A stretch of 64,000 nt of DNA from Neolewinella aurantiaca (GCF_008014675.1 NZ_VOXD01000016.1:78981-142980); one strand, 5' to 3'; shown: positions 23,977 through 33,339, numbered from the stretch's first letter. The notes: generated by a model from the letters alone, not told the origin. A program made the numbers and translations.

Positions 23977-26235
23977 ATGGGTAATAAGACCCCAATGACG
24001 GTAAACTTCGCCCTGCCCAACGGCCGCGACGTTACCATCGAAACCGGAAAGCTGGCCACTCAGGCCGATGGTTCCGTCGTCGTAAAGTGTGGAAAGACCA
24101 TGCTTTTCTGTTCCGTAGTCTCTTCTACTTCCGTACGCGAGGGCCAGTCGTTTTTCCCCCTCAGCGTTGACTACCAGGAGAAATTCGCTGCAGCAGGTCG
24201 TATCCCCGGCAACTTCTTCCGCCGGGAGACGCGCCTGAACGATTACGAAATCCTCATCAGCCGTATCGTTGACCGGGCCATCCGTCCGCTCTTCCCGAAG
24301 GGCTACATGTTCGACACACAGGTTATCATCAATCTGATCAGCCTCGACCCCGAGGTGATGCCGGACGCCCTTGCCGGCCTTGCGGCATCTGCGGCACTGA
24401 TGGTCTCCAATATCCCATTCGCTGGCCCGATCTCCGAGTGCCGTGTGGCACGCATCGACGGTGAGTACGTTGTCAACCCTGATCGTTCTGCACTTAGCGA
24501 GGCAGACCTCGACCTCATCGTCGCAGCCGATGCCGACAACATCATGATGGTGGAGGGCGAAGGCAAAGAAGTGGATGAAAAAGCAATCATCGAAGCCCTC
24601 AAAGTTGGACACGAAGCCATCAAGGTACAGTGTAAAGCTCAGCTCGAACTGCGCGAACTGGTAGGCGACAAAGCCATCACCCGCGACGTCGAGATCCACG
24701 AGATCCCCGAAGATATCCTCACCTACGTAGAAGGGAAAGTGAAGGAAGCAGTACAGGGTGTTGCTCGTGGCGCCCTCAACAAGCAACAACGTAAAGACGC
24801 CTTCAAGCAGGTAAAAGCCGACTACAAAGAGGCTGTACTTGAAGAAAAAGGCGAAGAATGGTACGCTGAAAACAAAGAAGACCTTTCGGCTGCCTACGAC
24901 AAAATCCAGAAGAAGACCATCCGTGATCTGATGCTGAACGAGAGCCTCCGTCTCGACGGTCGTAAGTTCGATCAGGTGCGTGATATCTGGACCGAGATCG
25001 ACTACCTGCCGGCAGCTCACGGATCCGCCATCTTCAACCGTGGCGAAACTCAGGCCCTGACCAGTCTTACCCTCGGTACGAAGACCGATAAGCAGATGGT
25101 CGACATCGCTTACGAAAACAGCTTTGCTGACTTCATCCTTCATTACAACTTCCCCGCTTACTCTGTAGGTGAGACCAAGCCGATGCGTGGTCCGGGACGT
25201 CGTGAAGTTGGTCACGCCAACCTCGCTCAGCGCTCTATCCGTCAGGTACTGCCCGACGAGATGACCCACACTATCCGTATCGTTTCCGACATCATGGAGT
25301 CTAACGGTTCCAGTTCTATGGCAACGGTTTGTGCGGGCTCTATGGCCCTCATGGACGGCGGCGTTCAACTCAAGCGCCCCGTAGCCGGTATCGCGATGGG
25401 TATGGTTGCCGAAGGCGGCAAGATTGCTATCCTTTCCGACATCCTCGGCGACGAAGATGCCCTCGGAGATATGGACTTCAAACTGACCGGTACCGAGAAA
25501 GGTATCACGGCCTGCCAGATGGACATCAAGATCGACGGTCTTCCGTACGAGCAACTCGAACAAGCCCTCGATCAGGCCCGCGAAGGCCGCCTCCACATCC
25601 TCGGCGAAATGGCGAAGACCATTTCTGCTCCGGCTGAAGATCTCAAGCCGCACGCTCCACGTATCGTGAAGCTGATCATCGAGAAGTCTTACATCGGTGC
25701 CGTGATCGGACCTGGCGGTAAGATCATCCAGGAACTGCAGGAAATGACCGGTACCAACATCAACATCGATGAGATCGATGGTAAGGGCCACATCTCCATT
25801 GCTTCCAATGACAAAGCTGCGATTGATGACGCCGTTGCGCGGATCAAGAAGATCACCTTCACCCCTGAAGTTGGTGGCGTTTACACCGGTACGGTCAAGA
25901 CGATCATGCCTTACGGTGTATTTGTTGGCTTCGAAGGCGGTAAGGACGGCCTGCTCCACGTATCGGAGATGAGCCACACCCGCATCGACAACGTTGAAGA
26001 CGCCTTCAGCGAAGGCGATGAAGTTACCTTCAAGATCGTTGACATCGACGAGCGTACCGGTAAGCTTCGCCTTAGCCGCAAAGCCATCATGCCCCGCGCC
26101 GACGGAACCATCCCGACCGATGAAGAGCTCGAAGCTGAGCGTAAAGCCGCCAAGGACCGCCCACGCCGCGACCGCGGTGACCGCGGTGACCGCCGTGGTG
26201 GACGCGACCGTCGTGACCGCCCGCGCCGCGACTAG
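23977..26235 (+). CDS. pnp: Polyribonucleotide nucleotidyltransferase
   Basis: A protein of 752 residues. Two RNase PH cores (about 10-230 and 310-540), the helical linker between them, a KH domain (about 560-620, GAVIGPGGKIIQELQEMTG) and an S1 domain (about 630-700, GVYTGTVKTIMPYGVFVGF) are in the usual order. Active-site motifs such as FNRGETQAL, MESNGSSSMATVCAGSMALM and ILGDEDALGDMDFK are present. PNPase degrades RNA phosphorolytically. The C-terminus ends in a repeated Arg/Asp/Gly tail (RDRGDRGDRRGGRDRRDRP), as seen in several Bacteroidota. Confidence 0.98.
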   Translation: MGNKTPMTVNFALPNGRDVTIETGKLATQADGSVVVKCGKTMLFCSVVSSTSVREGQSFFPLSVDYQEKFAAAGRIPGNFFRRETRLNDYEILISRIVDRAIRPLFPKGYMFDTQVIINLISLDPEVMPDALAGLAASAALMVSNIPFAGPISECRVARIDGEYVVNPDRSALSEADLDLIVAADADNIMMVEGEGKEVDEKAIIEALKVGHEAIKVQCKAQLELRELVGDKAITRDVEIHEIPEDILTYVEGKVKEAVQGVARGALNKQQRKDAFKQVKADYKEAVLEEKGEEWYAENKEDLSAAYDKIQKKTIRDLMLNESLRLDGRKFDQVRDIWTEIDYLPAAHGSAIFNRGETQALTSLTLGTKTDKQMVDIAYENSFADFILHYNFPAYSVGETKPMRGPGRREVGHANLAQRSIRQVLPDEMTHTIRIVSDIMESNGSSSMATVCAGSMALMDGGVQLKRPVAGIAMGMVAEGGKIAILSDILGDEDALGDMDFKLTGTEKGITACQMDIKIDGLPYEQLEQALDQAREGRLHILGEMAKTISAPAEDLKPHAPRIVKLIIEKSYIGAVIGPGGKIIQELQEMTGTNINIDEIDGKGHISIASNDKAAIDDAVARIKKITFTPEVGGVYTGTVKTIMPYGVFVGFEGGKDGLLHVSEMSHTRIDNVEDAFSEGDEVTFKIVDIDERTGKLRLSRKAIMPRADGTIPTDEELEAERKAAKDRPRRDRGDRGDRRGGRDRRDRPRRD

Positions 26236-26300
26236 ACGATCGACTGATTCAGCAGTCGCTACGAGTTGAGCAACTGTTTGATCGGGTGATTGCCTGACAT

Positions 26301-26345
26301 AAAAAACGCCGCTTCTTCCTTCGGGAAGAAGCGGCGTTTTTGTTT
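26301..26345. terminator. Terminator after pnp
   Basis: AAAAAACGCCGCTTCTTCC pairs with GGAAGAAGCGGCGTTTTT around a TTC loop; strong in both directions. Confidence 0.93.
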
Positions 26346-26463
26346 GGGTATAATACTATTGAGAGTTACCGGTAGAGGCCTAATTGAAACACAGGAATGA
26401 GGGTAAATACGGTCTTTATTGATTGTGAATATTTGGAGATAAGAGAAAACAAGTTGTGATTTA

Positions 26464-26499
26464 TTTGCACCTCCCCCCCCCTTTCCTGCCCTATATTTA
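26464..26499 (+). promoter_or_regulatory. Promoter with C9 homopolymer in its spacer
   Basis: TTTG (26464-26467) and TATATTTA (26492-26499) are separated by 24 nt that include nine consecutive C (26473-26481). The spacer is 3-5 nt longer than the usual 19-21. Slippage in the C tract would change promoter spacing. Confidence 0.5.
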
Positions 26500-26550
26500 T
26501 GTTGTTGATCGCCCAAATATTCTTTTTGTGGTGTTTTTTTCATTCTTTAA

Positions 26551-27006
26551 ATGATAAACCTATGCGAATTTTGTTTATTCGTTTGCTCTCTATTGGTGTC
26601 TTGCACAACAGATAGTGATAAAACGATGCTGACCAGCGACCTATTAGAGCAAAAGATATTGGCGGATGACGAGTTTAAATCCGTTATTGTCGCACACTAT
26701 GATTTCATCAATCTTGAGCGGGCAGATCGTTTTGGACATGGCGTTTCTTTGCCTGGCACTGACTGGGCGCTTATTGAGCAAAGTCCGGAGCGTGCATCAG
26801 AAAGATTCGAGGCCGCCGGGTATCCAAACGCTAAACTTATTGGTAACGCTTATCAAAAGGTCAAAGAATTCGGTCCGGTAGTAAGCGAACGTTACGGTGA
26901 TTTCATCGCCGAATTCACACCGGATCAATTAGAGGCCGCAGTGGCCGCAGTTGAAGAAAAAATGAATGTTGGTGAGCAGCGTATTACTAAACCTGAAAAC
27001 GAATAG
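26551..27006 (+). CDS. Putative lipoprotein, unknown function
   Basis: A protein of 151 residues. A hydrophobic start with lipobox-like LLVSC (Cys18) suggests an envelope lipoprotein. The mature part is acidic and predicted helical (ASERFEAAGYPNAKLIG; FTPDQLEAAVAAVEEKM). It has lower GC and more rare-looking codons than its neighbours. The next gene starts 3 nt after its stop. No family is recognised. Confidence 0.65.
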   Translation: MINLCEFCLFVCSLLVSCTTDSDKTMLTSDLLEQKILADDEFKSVIVAHYDFINLERADRFGHGVSLPGTDWALIEQSPERASERFEAAGYPNAKLIGNAYQKVKEFGPVVSERYGDFIAEFTPDQLEAAVAAVEEKMNVGEQRITKPENE

Positions 27007-27009
27007 ACT

Positions 27010-27264
27010 ATGAAAACTTTAATAACGATTGTAATATTTTGCTTGTGCTTTGCACTACCTGCGCTTGCCGATGCGAAGGCTAACTGTGCGGGAGAGTTCT
27101 CAATAGGATTTGGGGAATGCCAGGATTTATACGGTGAAACTGTTTTGCAAAGCATGGGGATTACTCCGGGCAACCCCAATTGTTCAGGTAGTTGTGCTGA
27201 TGAACGTGTTTCGTGTGAAGGTTCGGTTGACCGCACCTACGAAAGATGTATTGCGGAACTGTGA
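27010..27264 (+). CDS. Small secreted six-cysteine protein
   Basis: A protein of 84 residues. A signal peptide (1-21, FALPALA-DA) precedes a mature chain of about 63 residues with six cysteines (NCAGEF, GECQDL, NCSGSC, VSCEG, ERCIAEL), enough for three disulfides. It forms an operon with the lipoprotein gene 3 nt upstream. The low-GC neighbourhood suggests an accessory cassette. It could be a small structural or toxin-like secreted protein; no family is recognised. Confidence 0.7.
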   Translation: MKTLITIVIFCLCFALPALADAKANCAGEFSIGFGECQDLYGETVLQSMGITPGNPNCSGSCADERVSCEGSVDRTYERCIAEL

Positions 27265-27328
27265 TGTTAGGTACTTCCCAGATGTTACTATATTCTACTC
27301 TTCTTTAAAGAGATACTATTAGAATAAT

Positions 27329-27365
27329 GAAAGTCGCCTTTCCACCTTGGGGAGGCGGCTTTCGT
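27329..27365 (+). terminator. Terminator after the secreted cassette
   Basis: GAAAG-CGCCT-CC and GG-AGGCG-CTTTC arms with an ACCTTGG loop close the two-gene unit. The stem has two small mismatches and a modest T content after it. The rest of the gap to 27585 holds no feature that I can support. Confidence 0.65.
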
Positions 27366-27585
27366 TGTTCGGTAGGTCTTCAGGCTGCTGCTCGGTGTGT
27401 TTCTCCTCTCCCGGGGGCATCCGCAGGAAGCCGCGCAGTTAAAATGGCGGGGAAAGGGTATTTGTGGAATTCGTGAGACACCGTGACCGACGAAAAGATG
27501 ATTCGTCCTATTCTACGTAAATTCACGTTGGTTGCGGTACTGCACGTATTCCCGTTTCCGCTTCTTATCTCCAGTTCTCTGTTTT

Positions 27586-30240
27586 ATGAATCGCTTCCTC
27601 ACCACCCTGCTCTTTATCAGCTTTCTTTGCACCTGCGTCAGCGCCCAGGTCGGCTTCAATACGACGCTGCGCGACCAGATTGACTACAGCCCTCCGGGGA
27701 TGACCCAAACGGCAAACGACCTGAACGATGTTTGGGGTTACGTGGCGCCCGATGGGACTGAGTACGCTCTGGTGGGCCTGCGGAACCGCATCTCCATCGT
27801 CAGTCTCGCCGATCCGGATAATATCGTGGAGGTTGCATCCGTAGCGGGGGCGACTTCCATCTGGCGAGACATCAAAACTTACGGCGACCATGCTTATGTA
27901 GTTGCGGATCAGGGGGCGGATGGCATTCTTTCGATTGACCTCTCGAACCTTCCCGCCAGTGTAAGCTCGGTGAACTATAATACGGCCAATACGAGCGGTG
28001 CCGACCTGACCCGGGCACACAATATTTATATCGACGAGCCGAACGGTCTGGCTTATATCGCCGGCGCTAACGTCAACAGCGGCGGAATGGTGATTTACGA
28101 CGTGGCGACCACGCCGGGCGTGCCGGCCTTCGTAGCTTTTGCCCCCGCCGTGTACGCCCACGATGTGTACGTGCAAGACGACGTTATGTACGCCAGTGAA
28201 ATCAACGGCGGGGAACTGACCCTCTACGACGTCAGTAACCCGCAAAACATCACCGAAATCGGGGCTACTAACACCCCCTTCAACTTTACGCACAACGCCT
28301 GGGCCGACGCGAGCGGCAACTATGTATTCACCACCGACGAGCGCGCGAACGCTCCGGTAGCCGCCTACGATATCAGCGACCTCAATGATATTATGCTCAT
28401 CGATGAGTTCCGGCCCGCCCGCAGCCTCGGGAGCGGTATGATCCCCCACAACGTTCACGTGCAGGATGACTACCTCGTCATTAGCAGCTACACTGACGGC
28501 ATCGAGGTGGTGGATGCATCGATACCCGATAACCTGGTCGAAGTGGCTTACTTCGATCACTGGACCGGCAGCGACGGGGGCTTCAACGGTAGTTGGGGTG
28601 CCTATCCTTTCCTGCCTTCCGGCCTCATACTGTCTACCGACATCAGCAACGGCCTTTTCGTAATCGAAGCCGACTACCAGCGCGCGGCGAGGCTGCGCGG
28701 AGTGGTTACCGATGCGGACAACGGCAGTAACCTCAACGGAGTGAACATCACTATCGCCAGCGCACAAAACGTAGCGGCCGGCTCCGATGCCCTGGGGCGC
28801 TACAAGACAGGAATCGGTTCCACCGGCACCTTCACGGTCACCTATTCCCTGGCGGGATACAACAGCGAGTCGTTTGAGCTCTCTTTCGCGCCCGGTACGG
28901 AACTTATTCAGGACGTACAGCTGACGCGAAAAGTACAGGTGGCCGTTACCGGCAACGTTACGTCTACAGAAGACGGGGGCACGGTCGCAGGTGCAGAGGT
29001 GAGGATGACTGGCGAAGACGGTACAACAGAAGACGTCTCTGACGGCGCCGGACTGGTCGATTTCGGACTGCTGTTCACCGGCCAGTACGAGACTTTCGCG
29101 GGAGCCTGGGGTTTTCGCGATGTTGGTCAGAGCGTGAGCGTTACGGGCAATGAGGCCCTCAGTTTCCAGCTGGAGCCGGGTTACCACGACGGCTTTGCCG
29201 TCGACCAGGGCTGGACGGTCAGCGGTGACGCTACCACCGGTGCCTGGGAGCGGGGTGTTCCCGTAGGCACCTCCTTCGGCGGAGTGCCAGCCAACCCTGG
29301 CGTAGACGCGGAGGGGGATGTCGGTAACCTGGCCTACGTCACCGGAAACGGTGGTGGTGGCGCGGGCAGCGACGACATTGACGGTGGCAACACCGTCCTG
29401 ACCTCCCCCGTATTTGATCCGGCCGACATCAGTAACCAGGATATCCTCCTCACCTACGATTACTGGTTTTTCAACGATGGCGGCAGCACGGACCCCGACG
29501 ATCAAATGACCGTTGCCATCACCAACGGCATCGCCACGGAAGTAATCAGGACCTACGACAATTCCACGGCCGTCAGCGCCGCGTGGACGACGGACAACTT
29601 CGCCTTTAGCGACCTCGGAATCGCCCTGACCGACAAAATGCGGATCATCTTCAACATCGGGGATACCGGCAACGGCCACCTGGTCGAGGGCGGGCTGGAC
29701 AACTTTAGCCTCACGGCCCTGGCGAGGCTGCCGGTGACTTTGAGCAGTTTCACGGCTACGGCGGTCGCCAAGCAAACCGCCCGCCTCGAGTGGGTGACCG
29801 AGGAGGAGGACAATGCCAGTCACTTCGCGGTTCAGCGAAGTGCTGACGGGATCAACTTCGCGACCATCGGTGAGGTCGTTGCCGTTGGGGAGAGCTCCGT
29901 GTCCCAAACTTACTCCTTCGTGGACGCTGATGCTGCCGTTGGTGCGAATTTTTACCGCTTGGAGCAGGTGGACCGGGATGGGAGCAGCACGCTAAGTGAG
30001 GTGCGGTTGGTGAGCTTTGCGGGAAGTGAGGAGCTGGTGGTTTACCCTAATCCGGTGCAAGATCAGTTATGGATTTTGGGCGCGGACGCAGGTGCCGTGG
30101 AGGTTTATGAGAGCAGCGGACGGTTGGTGCGGCGGTTCCCCGCCGCGGAAGGCCAGGAAACCATCAACCTTGCTGACTTAGCCCCGGGCGTTTATTTAGT
30201 ATCGGTGAATGGAAAAAGTACGCGGGTGGTCAAACGGTAG
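27586..30240 (+). CDS. T9SS-exported choice-of-anchor B family protein
   Basis: A protein of 884 residues from the ATG at 27586 (MNRFLTTLLFISFLCTCVSAQ, signal peptide). About 22-360 is a LVIVD-type beta-propeller with repeated motifs such as HDVYVQDDVMYASEING, the choice-of-anchor B domain. About 366-440 is a carboxypeptidase-regulatory-like fold (RLRGVVTDADNGSNLNGVNI), followed by another Ig-like segment and a jelly-roll-like region. The last 70 residues are a T9SS type A sorting domain (VVYPNPVQDQLWILG...LAPGVYLVSV). It should be secreted and cell-surface attached. Three dispersed-motif copies lie inside this gene. Confidence 0.92.
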   Translation: MNRFLTTLLFISFLCTCVSAQVGFNTTLRDQIDYSPPGMTQTANDLNDVWGYVAPDGTEYALVGLRNRISIVSLADPDNIVEVASVAGATSIWRDIKTYGDHAYVVADQGADGILSIDLSNLPASVSSVNYNTANTSGADLTRAHNIYIDEPNGLAYIAGANVNSGGMVIYDVATTPGVPAFVAFAPAVYAHDVYVQDDVMYASEINGGELTLYDVSNPQNITEIGATNTPFNFTHNAWADASGNYVFTTDERANAPVAAYDISDLNDIMLIDEFRPARSLGSGMIPHNVHVQDDYLVISSYTDGIEVVDASIPDNLVEVAYFDHWTGSDGGFNGSWGAYPFLPSGLILSTDISNGLFVIEADYQRAARLRGVVTDADNGSNLNGVNITIASAQNVAAGSDALGRYKTGIGSTGTFTVTYSLAGYNSESFELSFAPGTELIQDVQLTRKVQVAVTGNVTSTEDGGTVAGAEVRMTGEDGTTEDVSDGAGLVDFGLLFTGQYETFAGAWGFRDVGQSVSVTGNEALSFQLEPGYHDGFAVDQGWTVSGDATTGAWERGVPVGTSFGGVPANPGVDAEGDVGNLAYVTGNGGGGAGSDDIDGGNTVLTSPVFDPADISNQDILLTYDYWFFNDGGSTDPDDQMTVAITNGIATEVIRTYDNSTAVSAAWTTDNFAFSDLGIALTDKMRIIFNIGDTGNGHLVEGGLDNFSLTALARLPVTLSSFTATAVAKQTARLEWVTEEEDNASHFAVQRSADGINFATIGEVVAVGESSVSQTYSFVDADAAVGANFYRLEQVDRDGSSTLSEVRLVSFAGSEELVVYPNPVQDQLWILGADAGAVEVYESSGRLVRRFPAAEGQETINLADLAPGVYLVSVNGKSTRVVKR
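27628..27646 (+). repeat. Dispersed motif copy in the signal-peptide region
   Basis: TGCACCTGCG-TCA-GCGCCC, in frame as C-T-C-V-S-A. The 19-mer is identical to the sense-strand copy in the S9 peptidase gene (40678-40696). Confidence 0.9.
28977..28995 (-). repeat. Motif copy inside the choice-of-anchor B gene
   Basis: The minus strand reads TGCACCTGCG-ACC-GTGCCC, one change. In the gene it encodes GGTVAGAE. Confidence 0.65.
30078..30096 (-). repeat. Motif copy inside the T9SS domain
   Basis: The minus strand reads GGCACCTGCG-TCC-GCGCCC, one change. In the gene it encodes LGADAGAV within the sorting domain. Confidence 0.65.
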
Positions 30241-30256
30241 GCGTTCGCCATCACTT

Positions 30257-30276
30257 TGCATCCTGCGGCCGCGCCT
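30257..30276 (+). repeat. Motif variant with one inserted base
   Basis: TGCATCCTGCG-GCC-GCGCCT; an extra T follows TGCA. The same inserted-base variant occurs at 45672-45691. It is intergenic. Confidence 0.65.
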
Positions 30277-30333
30277 GGTGAATAACGTTTTCTCCTCTCC
30301 CCGCCTTACCTTGCGCCTCTAAAATCAACGATC

Positions 30334-31341
30334 ATGACCAACAAACAGCAAATCCTCGCCAAACGCCCCGTCGGCATGCCTGATGCCGAAACCTGGACTT
30401 TGACCACCACCGAAGTCCCCGAACTGAAAGAAGGCGAAGTCATCATTAAAAACCACTTTGTTTCCCTCGACCCCGCCATGCGCGGCTGGATGAACGACGC
30501 CAAGTCATACATTCCCCCGGTACAAATCGGGGAGGTGATGCGCGCCGGCACCATCGGCACCGTCGTTAAGGCCAACAAGCACCCTAAATACAAGAAAGGA
30601 GACGTACTTACCGGCTGGGGCGGCGTGCAGCAGTACACCATCACCGATGGTACAAACTATTACCCCGTAGACACCAACCTTGCTCCCATGCCTACCTACA
30701 TCGGCACGCTCGGCATGCCGGGGATGACGGCTTACTTTGGTATTCTGGAAGTTGGTAAGATCAAGGAGGGCGACGTGGTGTTGGTCTCCGGCGCGGCGGG
30801 AGCAGTCGGTAGCGTTGTAGGCCAGATCGCCAAGATCAAGGGCTGTACCGTAGTCGGCATCGCCGGCGGCCCCGACAAGTGCCGGTATGTTGTTGAGGAA
30901 CTGGGGTTCGACGCCTGTATCGACTACAAAAACGAAAACGTTCCCGCCGGCATCAAACAACATTGTCCTAAGGGTATTGACGTATACTTCGACAATGTCG
31001 GCGGCGAAATTCTCGACGCCGCCCTTGGCCGCCTGCGGATGCACGCCCGGGTAGTTATCTGTGGCGCCATCAGCCAATACAACAATAAGGAAAACGTCAA
31101 AGGCCCCAGCAACTACCTCTCCCTGCTTGTGAACCGCGCCACCATGCAGGGCATGGTCGTGATGGACTACGCCAAGGACTACCAGACCGCAGCTCAGGAA
31201 ATGGGGCAGTGGATGATGGAAGGAAAGCTCAAGAGCAAAGAGGACATTTACGAAGGTATCGAGAACTTTCACGAAACGTTTCAACGGCTGTTTACCGGCG
31301 AGAAGAAAGGTAAGCTGGTGTTGAAGGTGATTGAGGAGTAG
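30334..31341 (+). CDS. NADP-dependent MDR-type oxidoreductase
   Basis: A protein of 335 residues of the zinc-independent medium-chain reductase family (prostaglandin/leukotriene reductase, CurA-like). The catalytic domain holds VSLDPAMRGWMNDAKSYIPP, and the Rossmann motif is SGAAGAVGSVVGQIAKIKG (about 150-168), with YFDNVGGEILDAALGRL later. Such enzymes reduce alpha,beta-unsaturated ketones and aldehydes with NADPH. It is monocistronic. The substrate is not predictable. Confidence 0.93.
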   Translation: MTNKQQILAKRPVGMPDAETWTLTTTEVPELKEGEVIIKNHFVSLDPAMRGWMNDAKSYIPPVQIGEVMRAGTIGTVVKANKHPKYKKGDVLTGWGGVQQYTITDGTNYYPVDTNLAPMPTYIGTLGMPGMTAYFGILEVGKIKEGDVVLVSGAAGAVGSVVGQIAKIKGCTVVGIAGGPDKCRYVVEELGFDACIDYKNENVPAGIKQHCPKGIDVYFDNVGGEILDAALGRLRMHARVVICGAISQYNNKENVKGPSNYLSLLVNRATMQGMVVMDYAKDYQTAAQEMGQWMMEGKLKSKEDIYEGIENFHETFQRLFTGEKKGKLVLKVIEE

Positions 31342-31392
31342 GTCAAAGTTTCGTTTGCAAAGACCGATTAAGGTTACCTGAGCTTTGTATAC

Positions 31393-31430
31393 GCGTGTTG
31401 CCGGCGGCTTGAAGGCCGCCGGCAACACGC
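31393..31430. repeat. Perfect 16-bp hairpin
   Basis: GCGTGTTGCCGGCGGC and its exact complement flank a TTGAAG loop. No T-tract follows, so it is not a standard terminator. It sits in the gap 31342-31656, which otherwise holds nothing that I can support. Confidence 0.8.
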
Positions 31431-31656
31431 ATTTAAGAATAGGGAGTTCCGTTTGTTGGCGTTGCTCCACTACGAATTCCGGACGGTTTAGCTTGCTGTC
31501 GCTCGTGGCTCCTCTTGCTGCGCGGTTTTGCCCGCAAACGGGAAAACCTATGTTTAAGGGGAAATGTAAGGCCTGAAGCACTCGCGTTTTTTATCTTTCT
31601 CCCACAAGCCCTTCCTTATTAACTATTTCGATATCCGCCTGCCCTATTTCTACAAT

Positions 31657-31899
31657 ATGCCTCCAGCTGTTTTGCTGGGCATTTATGTAGCCGGTAAAAT
31701 TGAAGCGCTGGGCTCGCTGCCGGTAGATGATCCGATGCTTTTCCTCCGTACGGTCTTTATGATCCTGCCGGCCGCAGCGGGTGGTGTCTATTTCTTTCGT
31801 CAGTTCCGGGCGAAGAACGACCTCTGTTTACGGGAGGGCGTATTTATCCTCGGGATGATTCAGTTTCTGACGTATCTGCTTCCTTCGTTTCTACGCTAA
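31657..31899 (+). CDS. Small membrane protein, unknown function
   Basis: A protein of 80 residues with two predicted membrane helices (about 22-43, LRTVFMILPAAAGGVYFF, and about 60-78, GVFILGMIQFLTYLLP) around a charged loop RQFRAKNDLCLRE. Its stop overlaps that of argH on the opposite strand by 4 nt. Homology is not evident. It might be chance, but hydrophobicity and charge fit a real two-helix protein. Confidence 0.45.
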   Translation: MPPAVLLGIYVAGKIEALGSLPVDDPMLFLRTVFMILPAAAGGVYFFRQFRAKNDLCLREGVFILGMIQFLTYLLPSFLR

Positions 31900-33239
31900 A
31901 GGCCCGCCAGTGTTGTGAGCGCATCGTCGGCCCGGCTGAAGTTGAAGCCCGCGAGTGCGTCGGATAGTTTCGTGCGGATCCGCTCATTCCCCAGGTTGCC
32001 CAAACTCCCCAGGTGAGTATGCTTCAAATCCGTCGGTGGAACAAAAGTTCCGTTTTCGATGTCGCGCCCAACCTGCATATAGGCGTCACGGAAGGGTACG
32101 CCTTCAAGCACGAGGTTATTGACGGCCTCGACGGAGTACAGGTAAGTATAGCGTGGATCGGTAGGTAGTTCCTGGGCGCGGACGCTGGTGCGGGGCAAGG
32201 CATAAAGAGCAATGTCCAGTCCGTCCTCCAGCTGGTCCAGGGCGGGGAAGATGGCTTCCTTCAGGAGTTGGAAGTCGCGGTGATAGCCCGAAGGAAGGTT
32301 GGTTGTAAGCTGGGCGATCTGGGCGGGGAGGCTCTGAAGGAGGTTGCACCGTCCGCGCAGCAGTTCGAACACGTCCGGGTTTTTCTTATGGGGCATGATG
32401 CTGGAGCCGGTGGTCAGTTCCCCGGGCAGTTGCAGGAAACCGAAGTTCTGGCTGGAGTACAGGCAGACGTCCATGGCCATTTTCCCGATCGTCTGGGCCA
32501 GCGAAGCAATGGCCATCGCCATCAGCAGCTCCGTTTTGCCGCGCCCCATCTGCGCGGCCACTACATTGACGACCGGTGCCCGGAAGCCGAGCAGTTCCGT
32601 CGTCCGGTCCCGGTTCAGCGGGAAGCTGGAACCATAGCCCGCGGCGGAGCCCAGCGGGTTCTGGTCCGTCACTTCGTAGACGCCCTGCCACATCCGGAGG
32701 TCATCCACCAGGGCTTCGGCGTAAGCGCCGAACCACAGGCCGAAGCTCGATACCATGGCGACCTGCAGGTGGGTGTAACCGGGGATGAGTTTGTCTTTAT
32801 GTTCTTCGCTCAGGTTCGTCAGCGTCCGGCTGAGTTCGGCGGTGCGTTCCACGATACCCCGGATGCGGTGGCGGAAGTAGAGCCGCAGGTCGACCAGCAC
32901 CTGGTCGTTGCGGCTGCGGCCGGAGTGGATTTTTTTACCGTCGTCTCCCAGTTCCCGAGTGAGTAGCAGCTCTACCTGGCTGTGGACGTCCTCGACACCA
33001 TCCTCGATCACGAAGTTTCCGGCGACGGCCTCCTGGTACAGCGCCTTCATCTTTTCTTTGCACCTGCGTGCCGCGCCCGCATCGATCAGGCCTACTTCCT
33101 CCAGCATCGTTACGTGCGCCAGCGACCCCAGAATATCGAACGGGGCCAGTTCCAGGTCCAGCTCGCGGTCGCGCCCAACGGTGAAGTCAGCAATTTTTTG
33201 ATCGAGGTCGTAGTCTTTTTCCCAGAGTTTGGTCGGCAT
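31896..33239 (-). CDS. argH: Argininosuccinate lyase
   Basis: A protein of 447 residues of the fumarase/aspartase superfamily. Key segments are GRSRNDQV, PGYTHLQVAMVSSFG and the signature GSSIMPHKKNPD with its catalytic Ser loop. ArgH splits argininosuccinate to arginine and fumarate. The chain is a little short of the usual 455-465 residues but complete at both ends. No other arg genes are adjacent. Confidence 0.97.
   Translation of the reverse strand: MPTKLWEKDYDLDQKIADFTVGRDRELDLELAPFDILGSLAHVTMLEEVGLIDAGAARRCKEKMKALYQEAVAGNFVIEDGVEDVHSQVELLLTRELGDDGKKIHSGRSRNDQVLVDLRLYFRHRIRGIVERTAELSRTLTNLSEEHKDKLIPGYTHLQVAMVSSFGLWFGAYAEALVDDLRMWQGVYEVTDQNPLGSAAGYGSSFPLNRDRTTELLGFRAPVVNVVAAQMGRGKTELLMAMAIASLAQTIGKMAMDVCLYSSQNFGFLQLPGELTTGSSIMPHKKNPDVFELLRGRCNLLQSLPAQIAQLTTNLPSGYHRDFQLLKEAIFPALDQLEDGLDIALYALPRTSVRAQELPTDPRYTYLYSVEAVNNLVLEGVPFRDAYMQVGRDIENGTFVPPTDLKHTHLGSLGNLGNERIRTKLSDALAGFNFSRADDALTTLAGL
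33059..33078 (+). repeat. Motif copy with 4-nt spacer inside argH
   Basis: TGCACCTGCG-TGCC-GCGCCC, antisense to argH. A more degenerate copy lies at 32174-32192 on the other strand (two changes). Confidence 0.55.
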
Positions 33240-33339
33240 GGCAGGAGGCTGTTATTAATGCAGTGCAATAGTTGCAGCGCGAAACTAAGATAATCGCCGC
33301 AACCGGTAAGCTCGCTTTCGTAATTTTCTACAATCGCTC

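Noticed and set aside
23854..25977. A 707-codon minus-strand open frame antisense to pnp
   Set aside because: pnp is unmistakable on the other strand; the antisense protein has no domain and its composition mirrors pnp codons.
27565..29907. A 780-codon minus-strand open frame antisense to the choice-of-anchor B gene
   Set aside because: The plus-strand frame has a signal peptide, recognisable domains and a T9SS tail; the antisense frame is a by-product of GC-rich codon bias and shows no family motif.
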